DNA of 64,000 nt from Nonomuraea sp. SBT364 (GCF_001083785.1 NZ_LAVL01000012.1:47836-111835), one strand, 5' to 3'; shown: positions 17,047 to 26,233, numbered from the stretch's first letter. A program made the numbers and translations. The notes: generated by a model not told the origin, from the letters alone.

Positions 17047-18048
17047 GTGGTCCTGATCAGAACCTGTGCCGCGGCCGTGGTGGCGCTAGCCGCCTGCGCG
17101 GCCCCCGCCGCCGCGTCCGCCCCGTCTCCCGACGAGGAGAAGCTGTTCGCCTTCGAGGACCCGCGGATCACCGAGTCCAGCGGCCTGGCCCTGTCGCCCA
17201 CCCACGACGACGTCTACTACACGCACAACGACAGCGCCGCCCGGCCCGAGTTCTACGCCGTCGGCTCCGACGGCCGCACCAGGGCGACCTTCCGCCTGCG
17301 GGGCGCGGAGGCCCGCGACTGGGAGGCCATGGCCGCCACCCGCGACCCGGAGACCGGGCGGGGCGTCCTCTGGCTCGCCGACATCGGCGACAACCTCGAC
17401 GGCGCCTGGCCCGACGTGTCCGTCTACAAGGTCACCGAGCCGCGCACGCTGGCCGACGCCACCCTGCCCGCCACCCGCTACCGGTTCCGCTACGCCGGCG
17501 GCGGGCGCAACGCCGAGGGCATCATGGTCAACCCGGTGACCGGGCGGCTCTACGTGGTGTCCAAGGAGTTCAGCGGGGCCGTCTACGAGGCGCCGGCGAG
17601 GCTGCGCACCGGGCGGGCCAACGTCCTGCGCAAGGTCTCGGCCGCGCCCATCATGGCCACCGACGCCGCCTACGCGCCCGACGGTTCCTCGTACGTGATC
17701 CGCACCTACTTCTCGGCGACCGTCTACCGGCCGTCGGGCGAGGTGCTCACCCGCGTGTCGATGCCCGAGCTGGAGCAGGCCGAGTCGATCGCCTACACGC
17801 GTGACGGCAAGGCCCTGCTGACCGGGTCCGAAGGCGCCGACAGCCCGGTCTACCGGGTCCCGATCCCGGCGGCGGCACCCTCCCCGTCGCCGCCCCCCTC
17901 CCGGCAGGCGGCGCCGGAGGGCACCCAGGCCGCCGCCGACTCCCCGGCGGCGTCGTCGGGGCTCACCCTGCGGGACGTCCTCATCTGGCTCGCGGCGGCG
18001 GCCATCGCGATCGGCTTCATCACCTTCCTCGCCCGCCGCACCCGCTGA
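17047..18048 (+). CDS. Secreted, C-terminally anchored protein with a propeller-like domain
   Basis: A 333-residue protein with an N-terminal signal peptide (RTCAAAVVALAACAAPAAASA), a central domain of about 240 residues and a Pro/Ser/Ala-rich stalk (residues 275-305). A membrane helix (VLIWLAAAAIAIGFITFLA) and a basic tail RRTR follow, so it should be anchored facing outward. The central domain has repeated strands such as ESSGLALSPTHDDVYYTHND, GVLWLADIGDN and AESIAYTRDGKALLTGSEG, typical of beta-propeller or SdiA-regulated-like proteins. I do not recognise a specific enzyme. It follows the transporter gene by seven bases and ends in a hairpin. Confidence 0.75.
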   Translation: MVLIRTCAAAVVALAACAAPAAASAPSPDEEKLFAFEDPRITESSGLALSPTHDDVYYTHNDSAARPEFYAVGSDGRTRATFRLRGAEARDWEAMAATRDPETGRGVLWLADIGDNLDGAWPDVSVYKVTEPRTLADATLPATRYRFRYAGGGRNAEGIMVNPVTGRLYVVSKEFSGAVYEAPARLRTGRANVLRKVSAAPIMATDAAYAPDGSSYVIRTYFSATVYRPSGEVLTRVSMPELEQAESIAYTRDGKALLTGSEGADSPVYRVPIPAAAPSPSPPPSRQAAPEGTQAAADSPAASSGLTLRDVLIWLAAAAIAIGFITFLARRTR

Positions 18049-18069
18049 CACTTCGCTGGGAGGAGTGTC
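18047..18069. terminator. Hairpin between convergent genes
   Basis: GACACTTC (18047-18054) pairs with GGAGTGTC (18062-18069), eight pairs including one T-G, around a seven-base loop. It overlaps the stop codon of the anchored-protein gene and lies before the end of the convergent small gene, so it could terminate both transcripts. Confidence 0.5.
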
Positions 18070-18077
18070 GCCGCAGG

Positions 18078-18455
18078 TCAGGTGGGGGAGTTGCGCATGG
18101 TGGCGGTGAACATGTCGCCGCGCAGCGCGCGCTCGACGGCCTCGATGGAGCGCGACAGGCGGACCAGGCGGGGGCCTTCCTCGCGGTAGGCGTCGAGGAC
18201 CGCCTCGATGGCGTGCGGCGGTAGATGGCCCTTGAGCTCGACGGCGGCGCCCCGATAACCGGCACGCGCGGCCTCGACGGCCGAACGGACGTGGTGGCCG
18301 GCCATGCGGGCCAGCGCGACGGGATGGCGCCGGAGCACCTCGTAGGCGCGGTAGTCGGGCGGGACGGCGTCGAGCAGCCACGCCACGGCCGAGGTCTCCC
18401 AATCGGGGACGCTGGGCGGCCGGACCTCCGCGGGCCAGTCGGGCGGGACGTACAT
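18078..18455 (-). CDS. Conserved hypothetical protein
   Basis: A 125-residue soluble, mainly helical protein. It begins MYVPPDWPAEVRPPSVPDWE and contains LLDAVPPDYRAYEVLRRHPVALARMAGHHV, with a second helical half (EAVLDAYREEGPRLVRLSRSIEAVERAL). I recall similar proteins of the same size in other actinomycetes but know no function. No signal peptide, membrane helix or catalytic motif is visible. The compact size, full third-position GC bias and isolated position between convergent and divergent neighbours support a real gene. Confidence 0.7.
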   Translation of the reverse strand: MYVPPDWPAEVRPPSVPDWETSAVAWLLDAVPPDYRAYEVLRRHPVALARMAGHHVRSAVEAARAGYRGAAVELKGHLPPHAIEAVLDAYREEGPRLVRLSRSIEAVERALRGDMFTATMRNSPT

Positions 18456-18562
18456 GCCGCCATCGTACTCGTGTTCGATTGTTCAGCCGAGGCGTGTCTA
18501 CCGTTTCGGATACATTGCACCCGATGGGGGACGAACGGCCGCCGAGTAGGCACACTGGCCTC

Positions 18563-19753
18563 GTGACGGAGAAGATCGGAGTCGTGGGGGCCGGGATCGT
18601 CGGCCTGGCGGTGGCCCGCGAGCTCGCCGGCGCGCGGGGCGCCGAGGTGACCGTGCTGGAGAAGGAGAGCCGCGTCGGCGCCCACCAGACCGGCCACAAC
18701 AGCGGCGTCGTGCACGCCGGCATCTACTACCCGCCGGGCTCGCTCAAGGCCAGGCTGTGCCGTGAGGGCGTGGCCATGCTCAAGGACTACTGCGCCGAGC
18801 ACGCGCTGCCGTACCGGGAGGTCGGCAAGCTGGTCGTGGCGAGCACGCGGGCCGAGCGGCCGAGGCTGGCGGCGCTGGCGGAGCGGGCCAGGGCCAACGG
18901 CGTGCCGGGCATCGCGGAGCTCGACGGGCTGGCGTTGCGCGAGGTCGAGCCGCACGCGGTGGGCGTGGGCGCGGTGCACTCGCCGCACACGGCGATCGCC
19001 GACTTCCCGGCGGTCGCGCGCCGGCTCGCGCTGGACGTGGCCGAGCTGGGCGGGTCGGTACGGCTCGAACACCCGGTCAGGGGCATCCGGGAGGGCGCCG
19101 CGGGTGTCGAGGTGCTGGCCGGGAAGCGCAAATTCGTCTTCGACCGGCTGGTGGTGTGCGCCGGGCTGGGCACCGACGCGGTGGCGCGGATGGCCGGGCA
19201 GCCGGGTGAGGTGCGGATCGTGCCGTTCAGGGGCGAGTACTACGCGCTCGGCGAGACGGCCAGGGAGCTGGTGCGGGGATTGATCTATCCGGTGCCGGAC
19301 CCGCGCTATCCGTTCCTCGGGGTGCACCTGACCCGGCACATCGACGGCGAGGTGCTGGTGGGGCCGAACGCGGTGCTGGCCGGGGCGTACGAAGGCTACA
19401 GATGGCGAAATTTTCGTAATATTGGGCAAATTCTTCGGTGGCCCGGCACCCTCCGCATGGCCCGCCACCACTGGCGCACCGGCGTCAAGGAGGTCTACGG
19501 CTCGCTCGCCAAAGCGGCCTTCGTCCGCGCCGCGCGCCGCTACGTGCCCGAGCTCACCGCCGCCGACCTGCTGCGGGCCGAGGGCGGCGTACGCGCGCAG
19601 GCCGTCGCCCGGGACGGCCGGCTGGTCGACGACTTCGCCGTGGACGTGCACGGCGACGTGGTGCTGGTGCGCAACGCCCCATCTCCCGCCGCCACGTCCA
19701 GTCTGGCCATCGCCCGGCACATCGCCGGAATTGTCCCAGCACCCGTCCGATGA
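18563..19753 (+). CDS. lhgO: L-2-hydroxyglutarate oxidase (LhgO family)
   Basis: A 396-residue FAD-dependent oxidoreductase of the DAO family. The dinucleotide-binding motif GVVGAGIVGLAVAREL is at the N-terminus and is followed by VGAHQTGHNSGVVHAGIYYPPGS, the signature of LhgO. These enzymes oxidise L-2-hydroxyglutarate to 2-oxoglutarate, a metabolite-repair reaction. The GTG at 18563 is chosen because it places the FAD motif eight residues in; the open frame upstream is noncoding-like. An AT-rich patch at 19402-19435 encodes the conserved RWRNFRNIGQILRWPGT region. The stop overlaps a possible earlier ATG of the response-regulator gene. Confidence 0.9.
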   Translation: MTEKIGVVGAGIVGLAVARELAGARGAEVTVLEKESRVGAHQTGHNSGVVHAGIYYPPGSLKARLCREGVAMLKDYCAEHALPYREVGKLVVASTRAERPRLAALAERARANGVPGIAELDGLALREVEPHAVGVGAVHSPHTAIADFPAVARRLALDVAELGGSVRLEHPVRGIREGAAGVEVLAGKRKFVFDRLVVCAGLGTDAVARMAGQPGEVRIVPFRGEYYALGETARELVRGLIYPVPDPRYPFLGVHLTRHIDGEVLVGPNAVLAGAYEGYRWRNFRNIGQILRWPGTLRMARHHWRTGVKEVYGSLAKAAFVRAARRYVPELTAADLLRAEGGVRAQAVARDGRLVDDFAVDVHGDVVLVRNAPSPAATSSLAIARHIAGIVPAPVR

Positions 19754-19770
19754 AGGCATCCTTGACATTG

Positions 19771-20463
19771 ATGGAAGCGCGCCTACTGATCGTCGAGGAC
19801 GACCCGAACATCCTCGAACTCCTCGCCGCGAGCCTGAGGTTCGCGGGTTTCGACGTGTGCACGGCCAAGAGCGGCCACGACGCGGTCGCGGCGGTGCAGC
19901 GGCAGCGCCCCGACCTGGTGGTGCTCGACGTCATGCTGCCCGATCTGGATGGCTTCGAGATCGTCCGGCGGATGCGCGGCGGCGGCGTGCACACGCCCGT
20001 GGTCTTCCTCACCGCCCGGGACGAGACCGAGGACAAGATCCGCGGCCTGACGATCGGCGGCGACGACTACGTGACCAAGCCGTTCAGCCTGGAGGAGGTC
20101 GTCGCCCGGATCCACGCGGTGCTCCGCCGCACCAGCGGTGAGGCGCAGCCGCCGCCGCCCCGGCTGACGTTCGCCGACATCGAGCTGGACGAGGAGAGCC
20201 ACGAGGTGTGGCGGGGCGGGCACGCGGTCGCGCTGTCGCCCACCGAGTTCAAGCTGCTGCGCTACTTCATGACGAACGCCGGCCGCGTGCTGTCCAAGCC
20301 GCAGATCCTCGACCACGTGTGGGACTACGACTTCCGGGGCGAGGTCGGCATCGTCGAGTCGTACGTGTCGGTGCTGCGGCGCAAGATAGACAACCGCAGC
20401 CCACGGCTGATCCACACCCTGCGCGGTGTCGGCTACGTTCTGCGCCTGCCCTCGGGCCCGTAG
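19771..20463 (+). CDS. OmpR-family response regulator (first of two)
   Basis: A 230-residue two-component response regulator. The receiver domain (residues 1-115) has the acidic pair in LLIVEDDPN, the phospho-acceptor Asp53 in VLDVMLPD, Thr in FLTARDE and Lys in DDYVTKPF. A winged-helix DNA-binding domain follows (ALSPTEFKLLRYFMTNAGRVLSKPQILDHVW). The start could also be the ATG at 19750, which overlaps the lhgO stop (ATGA). The histidine kinase gene begins at the base after its stop, so they form a pair. A close paralogue follows the kinase. Confidence 0.93.
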   Translation: MEARLLIVEDDPNILELLAASLRFAGFDVCTAKSGHDAVAAVQRQRPDLVVLDVMLPDLDGFEIVRRMRGGGVHTPVVFLTARDETEDKIRGLTIGGDDYVTKPFSLEEVVARIHAVLRRTSGEAQPPPPRLTFADIELDEESHEVWRGGHAVALSPTEFKLLRYFMTNAGRVLSKPQILDHVWDYDFRGEVGIVESYVSVLRRKIDNRSPRLIHTLRGVGYVLRLPSGP

Positions 20464-21894
20464 ATGACCGTGTCGGGCGGCCTGCCGCTCAGGATCAAGC
20501 TCATGGCCGTCATGCTGGCGCTGCTGGGGCTCGGCATGACGTTCATCGGGGTGGTGAGCGTCTCGGTCCTGCACGGCTACCTGCTCGACCGGGTCGACAG
20601 CCAGGTCAACCTGGTCTCCGTACGGGTGCACAAGCGGCTGGTCAACGACGTGCAGCGGCGCGCGGCCGGCCGGCAGAGCAACGAGAAGCCGCTGCTCATC
20701 GAGTCCGACACGATCGTCCTGGTCAAGGACGCGGCCGGAGCCTTCACGCCCACGCAGAGCGAGCGCGACGTCGACATCAAGCCCAAGCCGGTGCTGCGGC
20801 CGTCGCCCGGCCGCGAGATCTACACCGCGCCGGCCACCGACGGCGACGGGGAGTGGCGGGTGCTGCAGAGCACCACGCCGCAGGGCACGTACGTGGTCGC
20901 CACCGACCTCGGCGAGGTGAACGAGATCACCCGGCGGCTCGTCCTCATCGAGCTGCTGGGCGGCGGCGGCATCGTCATCCTGCTCGCGATCGTCGGCGTG
21001 GCGACCGTGCGGCGCAGCATGCGGCCGCTGGCCGAGATCGAGCGCACCGCGGGCACCATCGCCGCCGGCGAACTCGGCCGCCGGGTGCCCGACGGCGACC
21101 CCCGTACCGAGGTGGGCCGGCTGGCCGCGGCGCTCAACGGGATGCTGGCGCAGCTCGAAAGCGCGTTCACCGCCCGGTCGGAGGGCGAGGCGGCGGCGCG
21201 CCGGTCGGAGGACCGGATGCGGCAGTTCGTCGCCGACGCCTCCCACGAGCTGCGCACCCCGCTGACCTCGATCCGCGGCTTCGCCGAGTACGCCCGCCAG
21301 AACCCCGGGGCCGACCCCGCCGAGCTGATGAGGCGCGTCGAGCACGCGGCGGGCCGGATGAGCCTGCTCGTGGACGACCTGCTGCTGCTCGCCCAGGTGG
21401 ACCAGTCCAGGCCGCTGCGGATGCGCCCGGTCGACATGCTGGCGCTGGCCGCCGACGCCGTCCAGGACGCCCGCATCCTGGCCCCCGACCGGGAGATCGG
21501 GCTGGACGTCGTCGGCGGCGCCGCGCTGATCGTCTCCGGTGACGAGGTACGGCTGCGCCAGGTCGTGGGCAACCTGACCTCCAACGCGCTCATCCACACC
21601 GACCCGGGCACGCCCATCACCGTGCGGGTCGGGGCGGGCGGCGGCACGGTCTTCCTGGAGGTGGCCGACAAGGGCCCCGGCCTGACGCCCGAGCAGGTCG
21701 AGCGGGTCTTCGAGCGCTTCTACCGGGCCGACTCGGCCAGGTCCAGGCGCAGGTCGGGCGAGGACCGGGGCAGCGGGCTCGGCCTGGCCATCGTCCAGGC
21801 GCTGGCGCACGCCCACGGCGGCACGGTCGTGGTGGAGAGCGCCCCCGGCGAGGGGTCGACGTTCCGGGTCGAACTCCCACTCGCCTTGGAGTGA
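20464..21894 (+). CDS. HAMP-type sensor histidine kinase
   Basis: A 476-residue membrane kinase. TM1 spans about residues 11-36, an extracytoplasmic domain of about 120 residues follows, TM2 spans about 159-181, then HAMP (RRSMRPLAEIERTAGTIAAG). The HisKA domain carries FVADASHELRTPLTSIRGF with phospho-accepting His261. The ATPase domain has the N box (VVGNLTSNALIHT), a G1-like VADKGPGL, F box ERFYRADSARSR and G2 GSGLGLAIVQALAHAHGG. It should phosphorylate the upstream regulator and possibly the downstream paralogue. The external signal is unknown. It starts directly after the upstream stop. Confidence 0.94.
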   Translation: MTVSGGLPLRIKLMAVMLALLGLGMTFIGVVSVSVLHGYLLDRVDSQVNLVSVRVHKRLVNDVQRRAAGRQSNEKPLLIESDTIVLVKDAAGAFTPTQSERDVDIKPKPVLRPSPGREIYTAPATDGDGEWRVLQSTTPQGTYVVATDLGEVNEITRRLVLIELLGGGGIVILLAIVGVATVRRSMRPLAEIERTAGTIAAGELGRRVPDGDPRTEVGRLAAALNGMLAQLESAFTARSEGEAAARRSEDRMRQFVADASHELRTPLTSIRGFAEYARQNPGADPAELMRRVEHAAGRMSLLVDDLLLLAQVDQSRPLRMRPVDMLALAADAVQDARILAPDREIGLDVVGGAALIVSGDEVRLRQVVGNLTSNALIHTDPGTPITVRVGAGGGTVFLEVADKGPGLTPEQVERVFERFYRADSARSRRRSGEDRGSGLGLAIVQALAHAHGGTVVVESAPGEGSTFRVELPLALE

Positions 21895-21935
21895 GCCTTC
21901 AGCATTTCCTCAGGTCGCTGGGTCACCCTGGAACG

Positions 21936-22616
21936 GTGACCAAGAGCGAAGCGCTGATCATGGTGGTGGACGACGAGCCCAGCATCAGGGACCTGCTCTC
22001 GGCCAGCCTGCGCTTCTCCGGGTTCGAGGTCCTCACCGCCGCCGACGGCAACGAGGCCGTGGAGGTCGCCCAGCGGGCCGCGCCCGACCTGGTGGTGCTC
22101 GACGTCATGCTGCCGGACCTGGACGGGTTCGAGGTGGCGCGGCGGATCGACGCGCCCGTGCTGTTCCTGACCGCCCGCGACGCCACCGAGGACAAGATCG
22201 CCGGGCTGCGGGTCGGCGACGACTACGTGACCAAGCCGTTCAGCCTGGAGGAGGTCCAGGCCAGGATTCGCGCCGTGCTGCGCCGTACCCGGGGCGAGGC
22301 CGCGCCCGCGAGCCGCCTGAAGGTGGCCGACCTGGAGCTCGACGAGGACGCGCGCGAGGTGTGGCGCGGCGGCCGGCAGGTGCGGCTGTCGCCCACGGAG
22401 TTCAAGCTGCTGCACTACTTCATGGCCAACGCCGGGCGGGTGCTGTCCAAGGCGCAGATCCTCGACCACGTGTGGAACTACGACTTCGGCGGCGACGCCG
22501 GCGTGGTCGAGTCGTACGTGTCCTACCTGCGGCGCAAGGTCGACGACGTGGAGCCGCGGCTGATTCACACGCTGCGCAGCGTCGGTTACGTGCTGAGAGA
22601 GCCGCCCGCGGGCTAG
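21936..22616 (+). CDS. OmpR-family response regulator (second, shortened receiver)
   Basis: A 226-residue paralogue of the regulator two genes upstream, with near-identical DNA-binding helices (LSPTEFKLLHYFMANAGRVLSKAQILDHVW). The receiver keeps the acidic pair (VVDDEPS), Asp56 (VLDVMLPD), Thr (FLTARDA) and Lys (VTKPF). Compared with its twin it lacks about four residues before beta-4 (RRIDAPVLFLTARD) and one residue before the conserved DDYVTKPF (RVGDDY instead of TIGGDDY). The GTG at 21936 gives a normal N-terminus; a GTG at 21891 that overlaps the kinase stop is the alternative. It may share the kinase or act as an orphan. Confidence 0.9.
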   Translation: MTKSEALIMVVDDEPSIRDLLSASLRFSGFEVLTAADGNEAVEVAQRAAPDLVVLDVMLPDLDGFEVARRIDAPVLFLTARDATEDKIAGLRVGDDYVTKPFSLEEVQARIRAVLRRTRGEAAPASRLKVADLELDEDAREVWRGGRQVRLSPTEFKLLHYFMANAGRVLSKAQILDHVWNYDFGGDAGVVESYVSYLRRKVDDVEPRLIHTLRSVGYVLREPPAG

Positions 22617-22626
22617 CGTGGTCCGT

Positions 22627-24375
22627 ATGGACCTGCTGGGCGCGCTCGAGGAGCTGCGGCGGCCGCTCGACCGGGAGCTTCTCCCGCTCGAGATCGGCGA
22701 CGCCGAGACCGACCGGCGCGCGCTGCGCGAACTGACCGGGCAGCTCGACGACTACCTGCTGCCCCGGCTGCGGGCGATCGACGCGCCGCTGCTCGCCGTC
22801 GTCGGCGGGTCCACCGGCGCGGGCAAGTCCACGCTGGTCAACTCGCTGGTCGGGGCCGACGTGGCCGAGCCCGGCGTGCTGCGGCCCACCACACTGGTGC
22901 CGACGCTCGTGGTGAGCCCGGCCGACCGCGACTGGTTCATGGCGCAGAACGTGCTGCCCGGCCTGTCGCGCGCCACCGGCGCCGGTCCCGGCGCGCTGCG
23001 CGTGGTCACCGCCGAGGCGCTGGGGGCCGGGCTGGCGCTGCTCGACGCGCCCGACATCGACTCCGTGGTGACCGCCAACCGCGAGCTGGCCGCGCAACTC
23101 CTGGCCGCCGCCGACCTGTGGCTGTTCGTCACCACCGCCGCCCGCTACGCCGACGAGGTGCCGTGGAGCTTCCTGCGCTCGGCCCGCGAACGCAGCACCG
23201 CGCTCGCCGTCGTGCTCGACCGCGTCCCGCCCGAGGCCGCCGGGCCCGTCGCCCGTGACCTCGAACGCCTCCTGGAGGAGAACGGCCTGTCCGGCAGCCG
23301 CCTGTTCACCGTCCCCGAGTCGACGCTGCCCACCGAGAAGGCCCGGCTGCCCGCCGCCGCCGTCGCGCCCATCTCGGGCTGGCTCGCCGGGCTCGCCGCC
23401 GACGCCGCCGAACGCTCCCGTGTCGTACGGCAGACGCTGTCGGGTGCGCTCGACAGCCTGGCCACCCGGGTGCCGTCGCTGGCCGCCGCCGTCGAACGGC
23501 AGGAGGACGGGTTCGCCGCGCTGCGCTCCATCGTGACCGCCGCCTACGCGAGCGGGATGGCCGGCTTCGACGAGGGCATGCGCGATGGGTCGCTGCTGCG
23601 CGGCGAGGTGCTGGCCCGCTGGCAGGACTTCATCGGCACCGGCGACCTGATGCGCTCCCTGGAGAGCCGGGTCGGCTGGCTGCGCGACCGGGTCGTCGGC
23701 TTCTTCACCGGGCGCGCGCCCGAGGTGGAGCTGCGCGACGCGCTGGAGAGCGGCGTCGAGACCCTCATCAAGGGCGTCGCCGACGGCGCCGCCGAACGCG
23801 CCCTCGACGGCTGGGCGGCCGCGCCCGGCGGGCCCGGCCTCCTCCAGCGCGCCGGCCCCGTCGAGTCCGCCCGCCTCGGCCGCGCCTCCGCCGCCCTCGG
23901 CGAGCAGGCCGAGTCGGCGGTGCGCGGATGGCAGGAGTACGTGCTCGACCTCGTCCGGGAGGAAGGCGCTGCCAGGCGCACCACGGCGCGGATGGCGTCG
24001 TTCGGGGTGAACGGGGCCGGGCTGCTGCTGATGCTGGCCGTGTTCGCCTCGACAGGCGGGCTGACCGGGATCGAGGTCGGCATCGCGGGCGGCACCAGCG
24101 TGCTGTCGCAGAAGCTCCTGGAGGCCATCTTCGGCGATCAGGCCGTCCGCACGCTGACCGCGCGGGCCCGCGACGACCTGCGCGAACGGGTGCGGGAGCT
24201 GCTGGACGGCGAGGCGGATCGCTACCTGGCGCTGCTGGCCTCCGCCGAGCCCCCGGCGGGCACGGCCGACGCCCTCCGCGAGGCCGCCGCGACCGTCCGC
24301 CGCCATCGCGCCGAACTGCCGGCCGATTCCGGCGATCCCGGGGATTCCGGCGATTCGGGTGGTGGCCAGGCATGA
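22627..24375 (+). CDS. Dynamin-like GTPase, first of a tandem pair
   Basis: A 582-residue protein with an N-terminal GTPase domain. The P-loop GGSTGAGKSTLVNSL is at about residues 60-74, a Thr-rich switch RPTTLVPTLVV near 90, a G3-like LLDAPDIDS and a G4-like position VVLDRVP that lacks the canonical NKxD. The remainder is helical, with a hydrophobic hairpin near 455-500 (GLLLMLAVFASTGGLTGI) that could insert in membranes. Streptomyces encodes a tandem pair of dynamin-like proteins, DynA and DynB, that stabilise FtsZ rings during sporulation; this pair matches in order and layout, which is an inference. A GTG at 22618 is an alternative start. It overlaps the next gene by four bases. Confidence 0.83.
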   Translation: MDLLGALEELRRPLDRELLPLEIGDAETDRRALRELTGQLDDYLLPRLRAIDAPLLAVVGGSTGAGKSTLVNSLVGADVAEPGVLRPTTLVPTLVVSPADRDWFMAQNVLPGLSRATGAGPGALRVVTAEALGAGLALLDAPDIDSVVTANRELAAQLLAAADLWLFVTTAARYADEVPWSFLRSARERSTALAVVLDRVPPEAAGPVARDLERLLEENGLSGSRLFTVPESTLPTEKARLPAAAVAPISGWLAGLAADAAERSRVVRQTLSGALDSLATRVPSLAAAVERQEDGFAALRSIVTAAYASGMAGFDEGMRDGSLLRGEVLARWQDFIGTGDLMRSLESRVGWLRDRVVGFFTGRAPEVELRDALESGVETLIKGVADGAAERALDGWAAAPGGPGLLQRAGPVESARLGRASAALGEQAESAVRGWQEYVLDLVREEGAARRTTARMASFGVNGAGLLLMLAVFASTGGLTGIEVGIAGGTSVLSQKLLEAIFGDQAVRTLTARARDDLRERVRELLDGEADRYLALLASAEPPAGTADALREAAATVRRHRAELPADSGDPGDSGDSGGGQA

Positions 24376-26207
24376 AGCTGCTGCGTCGCAAGGACCGGCC
24401 CACGCTGGAGTCGCGGCTGGACGCCCTGCTGGAAGCCGCGTCGCTCGGCGAGGGACGGCTGGCCGGTGATGCCGTGCGGGCCGCACGCGAGGTGGCCGAG
24501 CGGGCCGGGGCGCGACGACGGCTGTCCGTGGCGCACACCGTGGTGGCGCTGGCCGGGGCGACCGGCAGCGGGAAGTCGTCCCTGTACAACGCGCTGGCCG
24601 GGGAGGAATTGGCGGGCGTCGGCGTCACCCGGCCCACGACCGCGACCGCGCAGGCGGCCCTCTGGGACGGTGAGGAGGCCGGGCCGCTGCTCGACTGGCT
24701 CGACGTGCCGCACCGGCACTCGGCGTCCGGCGACGGGCTGACCGGGCTCGTCCTGCTGGACCTGCCCGACCACGACTCGATCCGGCTCACGCACCGGCTG
24801 GAGGTGGATCGGCTGGTGGAGCTGGTCGACCTGCTGGTGTGGGTGCTCGATCCGCAGAAGTACGCCGACGCGGCCGTCCACGAGCGCTACCTGCGGCCGT
24901 TGGCCGGGCATCGGGACGTCATGGTCGTCGTGCTCAACCAGATCGACCGGCTGCCGCCCGACGCCGTCGACCGGTGCCTGCGCGACCTGCGCCGCCTGCT
25001 CGACGACGACGGGCTCACCGGGGTGCCCGTCCTCGGGGTCTCGGCGCGTACGGGCGCCGGGGTGCCCGAGCTCCGCGCGCTCCTGGCCGGCCGGGTGGCC
25101 GAACGCAAGGCGTGGTCGGACCGGTTGGCGGCCGACGTCCGCGACGCCGCCGCCCTGCTCCGGGCCGCCTCCGCCACCGCGCCCCGCGACACCGGCCCGC
25201 CCGGGGACGACATCCCGGAGCGACCCGGGACCATCGCGGACGGGGACGACATCCCCGGCCGCCCCGGCGGGAAGGGCGCCCTCGGGAGGAGTGCTCTCGC
25301 CCAAGGGCGGGCCGCCCTCTCCGAAGGGAGAGACGGGGCCTCCGAGGGGCCGGCCACGGGGGCGGTCGCGCGGCAGGGGGAAGGGCTGGAGGGGGCGCTG
25401 ACCGCCGCGCTGTCGAAGGCGGCCGGGGTGCCGCTGGTGGTGGAGGCCGTGGCGAAGGGGCACCGGCACCGGGCGGTGGTGGCGACCGGGTGGCCGGTGA
25501 CGCGATGGGTGCGCCGGTTCAGGCCGGATCCGCTGCGCAGGCTGCGGATCGGGGCTGCGGCCCCGGCCCGGCGGGAGCTCGGCGGCCGTGCGGGCCGGGC
25601 CGGCAAGGGCGACGGGCGCGCCGTCGAGCCGGTGAGCCGCACGTCGGTGCCGGCGGCGTCGATGGTGCAGCGGGCGCAGGTGGAGACGGCGATCAGGGAC
25701 GTCGGCGAGCAGGCCGCGCGAGGGCTGCCGGCGGCGTGGGACGCCGCGGTGCGGCGGGCGGCGCGCTCCCGGGCGGCCGAACTGCCCGACGCGGTGGATC
25801 GGGCCGTGGGGCGTACGTCGCTGGGGGTGACGCGGCGACCGCGCTGGTGGCGAGCGGTGAACGTGGTGCAGTGGCTGGTGTTCGCGACCATGGTGGCGGG
25901 CGCGGGATGGCTGGCCGGGCTGTTCGGGATGGACTACCTGCGGCTGCCCGAGCCGCCCACGCCGACCGTGTGGGAGGTGCCGTGGCCGACCGCGCTGCTG
26001 GCCGGCCGGGCGCTGGCGGGCGTGCTGGTCGCGCTGCTGTCGAGGCTGGCGGCCTGGCTCGGCGGACGCCGCCGTGCCCGCAAGGCCGCCAGGGCCCTGC
26101 GGGAGGCGATCGGCGAGGTCGGCAGCGGGTACGTGCTCGGCCCGGTGCGGGAGGAACTGGCCCGCCACGCCCGCTTCGCCGAAGCCGTGGAGACCGCCCG
26201 GGGCTGA
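24372..26207 (+). CDS. Dynamin-like membrane GTPase, second of a tandem pair
   Basis: A 611-residue GTPase. All G motifs are visible: P-loop GATGSGKSSLYNAL (about 62-75), switch Thr in VTRPTTATAQA, G3 LLDLPDHDS, G4 NQID and a G5-like VSARTG. A Gly/Pro/Arg-rich insert (about residues 270-330) contains repeated GDDIP and ALxxGR motifs. Near the C-terminus are two membrane helices (VVQWLVFATMVAGAGWLAGLF and LLAGRALAGVLVALLSRLAAWL). The start overlaps the previous stop (ATGA), so the two are translationally coupled. By analogy with Streptomyces DynB it may sit in the division septum together with its partner; this is inferred. Confidence 0.85.
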   Translation: MKLLRRKDRPTLESRLDALLEAASLGEGRLAGDAVRAAREVAERAGARRRLSVAHTVVALAGATGSGKSSLYNALAGEELAGVGVTRPTTATAQAALWDGEEAGPLLDWLDVPHRHSASGDGLTGLVLLDLPDHDSIRLTHRLEVDRLVELVDLLVWVLDPQKYADAAVHERYLRPLAGHRDVMVVVLNQIDRLPPDAVDRCLRDLRRLLDDDGLTGVPVLGVSARTGAGVPELRALLAGRVAERKAWSDRLAADVRDAAALLRAASATAPRDTGPPGDDIPERPGTIADGDDIPGRPGGKGALGRSALAQGRAALSEGRDGASEGPATGAVARQGEGLEGALTAALSKAAGVPLVVEAVAKGHRHRAVVATGWPVTRWVRRFRPDPLRRLRIGAAAPARRELGGRAGRAGKGDGRAVEPVSRTSVPAASMVQRAQVETAIRDVGEQAARGLPAAWDAAVRRAARSRAAELPDAVDRAVGRTSLGVTRRPRWWRAVNVVQWLVFATMVAGAGWLAGLFGMDYLRLPEPPTPTVWEVPWPTALLAGRALAGVLVALLSRLAAWLGGRRRARKAARALREAIGEVGSGYVLGPVREELARHARFAEAVETARG

Positions 26208-26233
26208 ACGCCGCCGACGGCCCGTGGAGTGGT

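Noticed and set aside
19762..19767. Perfect TTGACA before the first OmpR regulator
   Set aside because: A matching -10 would lie inside the coding region, and the gene is closely coupled to lhgO, so it is probably chance.
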